NCBI GenBank assembly: GCA_016193385.1
Contig: JACPSF010000416.1
Coordinates: forward strand, 1-6,675
Length of the DNA: 6,675 nucleotides
DNA from: Deltaproteobacteria bacterium
GTDB taxonomy: Bacteria; Desulfobacterota_B; Binatia; UBA9968
Direction of reading: 5' to 3'
The translations under genes and the position numbers were made by a program. The notes under the pieces are model-generated. The model worked only from the letters and a program-made list of their open reading frames with translations, did no database searches and was not told the DNA's origin. This document shows, one piece after another, positions 5,824 through 6,675 of the stretch; the first letter of the stretch is position 1; each line of letters starts with the position of its first letter.

Positions 5824-6675
5824 TTACGGTCTCCAGCCTTGTAGAACTTTTTGAAAAAAGCTTTTTTCCTCAGGCTCTTTTTCTCCACGCTCCCACACTT
5901 TTAGTAAATAGTCCTTTTCTCTCTCGAAGACCTCGGCCTGTTCTTCAACTACCTGCTCGGCTTCTACGCTCTTCATCTTGGCAGTCTGGTTGACAAAAGA
6001 AGCGACCCTTCCGTGATAGAGGGGGCTGATGACATCGATCAGCTTCGCGCGGTTTTTTGGCCAGTGGTAAAACGTGGCGGCAAGCTCATAGAGAACCCTG
6101 GCCCAGCAGTCCACAGGTAAAAGGAAATCTCTGGCTTCTACACCGGCCAAGCGGCGCAAAACTTCATAGCAGGGTGGACTGAGAAGTTCCTTCCAGAGCG
6201 TACCGAAGTGCTGAAAGCCTAACTTATAGTTGTAGATCAGAAGGTCCAAATTCACTTCCATGGGCTCCGGCTCGAAGTATTCTGAAAGACCCAGGGTCTC
6301 CACTGGCTCGCTGCCCCGAATCTTCTTCCATATCTCAGCATTTTGCTCCATAAGCGTAAACAAGGTCCAAACCACCTGACGAAACATGGGGCCAAGGGAG
6401 GAGGCGGGGTCCCTGGGATCATGGACCTTGACTCCAAGATTCACCTGGCAGAGCCGAAATCCATTGGTTATGGCATGGGTGGTCATCCAGATATCGATGC
6501 CGAAGCGGGCCACATCGGTCATCCACACGTTCTGCTTGAGATAAGAGCTTACCGTATTGCGGGAGAGACCAAAGTCTCCGCCGATGGGCTGCCGGATCCT
6601 CTTCCCGTACAGAGCCCGAGTGAGAGCATACACCACGTTATTGGTGATGGTGCCGTCATATTTATAGCGAGAATA
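5824..6675 (-). CDS. GpgS-like glycosyltransferase, 5' end cut by window edge
   Basis: The frame is open to the right edge, giving 283 visible residues of a larger protein; an internal GTG at 6634-6636 is not the real start because coding continues beyond it. Numbering from the edge, the sequence follows the acceptor-side order of GpgS: YKYDGTITN (4-12) where GpgS has GGGRVTE, QPIGGDFG (29-36) for QPLAGEYG, FGIDIW (58-63) for YGVETG, and QVNLGVKVHD (77-86) with H85 at the place of the metal-binding His. The nucleotide-binding half and DxD motif lie outside the window. After this comes a C-terminal helical region absent from GpgS, with LLPVDCWARVLYEL (185-198), SPLYHGRVASFVNQT (217-231) and a charged, Glu-rich tail that may form a coiled coil. 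By size and context, a glucosylglycerate synthase-like enzyme or one that extends glucosylglycerate is plausible, but I cannot name the substrate. It is probably cotranscribed with the fusion gene 32 bases downstream. Confidence 0.82.
   Translation of the reverse strand, partial: YSRYKYDGTITNNVVYALTRALYGKRIRQPIGGDFGLSRNTVSSYLKQNVWMTDVARFGIDIWMTTHAITNGFRLCQVNLGVKVHDPRDPASSLGPMFRQVVWTLFTLMEQNAEIWKKIRGSEPVETLGLSEYFEPEPMEVNLDLLIYNYKLGFQHFGTLWKELLSPPCYEVLRRLAGVEARDFLLPVDCWARVLYELAATFYHWPKNRAKLIDVISPLYHGRVASFVNQTAKMKSVEAEQVVEEQAEVFEREKDYLLKVWERGEKEPEEKSFFQKVLQGWRP

Overview
The window carries six genes, all on the minus strand, so transcription runs from the right edge towards the left. In reading order they are: the 3' part of a GpgS-like glycosyltransferase (cut by the right edge); a 618-residue fusion of two universal-stress-protein (Usp) domains with a complete glucosyl-3-phosphoglycerate synthase (GpgS); a HAD phosphatase of the mannosyl/glucosyl-3-phosphoglycerate phosphatase family (GpgP); a family 1 periplasmic sugar-binding protein; and two MalF/MalG-type ABC permeases. 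The last five are packed without gaps. Usp-GpgS and gpgP overlap by four bases (TTGA), and the binding protein/permease and permease/permease junctions by four bases (ATGA). The gpgP/binding-protein junction has either a second TTGA overlap or an 11-base gap, depending on the start chosen. This is strong evidence for one translationally coupled operon.

The central theme is the compatible solute glucosylglycerate. GpgS joins an NDP-glucose to 3-phosphoglycerate, and GpgP removes the phosphate to leave glucosylglycerate. The transporter genes lie directly downstream in the same operon. This suggests that solute synthesis is co-expressed with uptake of a sugar or with recovery of the leaked solute, but the substrate cannot be read from sequence. 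The ATPase subunit is absent from the window. The upstream glycosyltransferase shares the GpgS acceptor-side motifs in the same order, so it may act on a related acceptor such as free glycerate or glucosylglycerate.

Two things stand out. First, the fusion of a tandem Usp module to the N-terminus of GpgS would place a possible nucleotide or stress sensor on the committed enzyme of osmolyte synthesis. Second, base composition steps sharply near position 3100. The right half samples at about 50% GC and the transporter half at about 65% GC, although the genes are coupled, which suggests an operon assembled from parts of different origin.

At the far left, after the last gene, lies a C-rich/G-rich nested palindrome (14-68) that looks like a dispersed intergenic repeat and probably marks the end of the operon. 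Signal peptide and gene types fit a Gram-negative-type, free-living bacterium of moderate to high GC. The gene set and repeat style are reminiscent of uncultured lineages such as Deltaproteobacteria in the broad sense, NC10 or Nitrospirota, but no marker gene is present and this placement is inference only. No RNA gene, CRISPR array, transposase or phage gene was seen.
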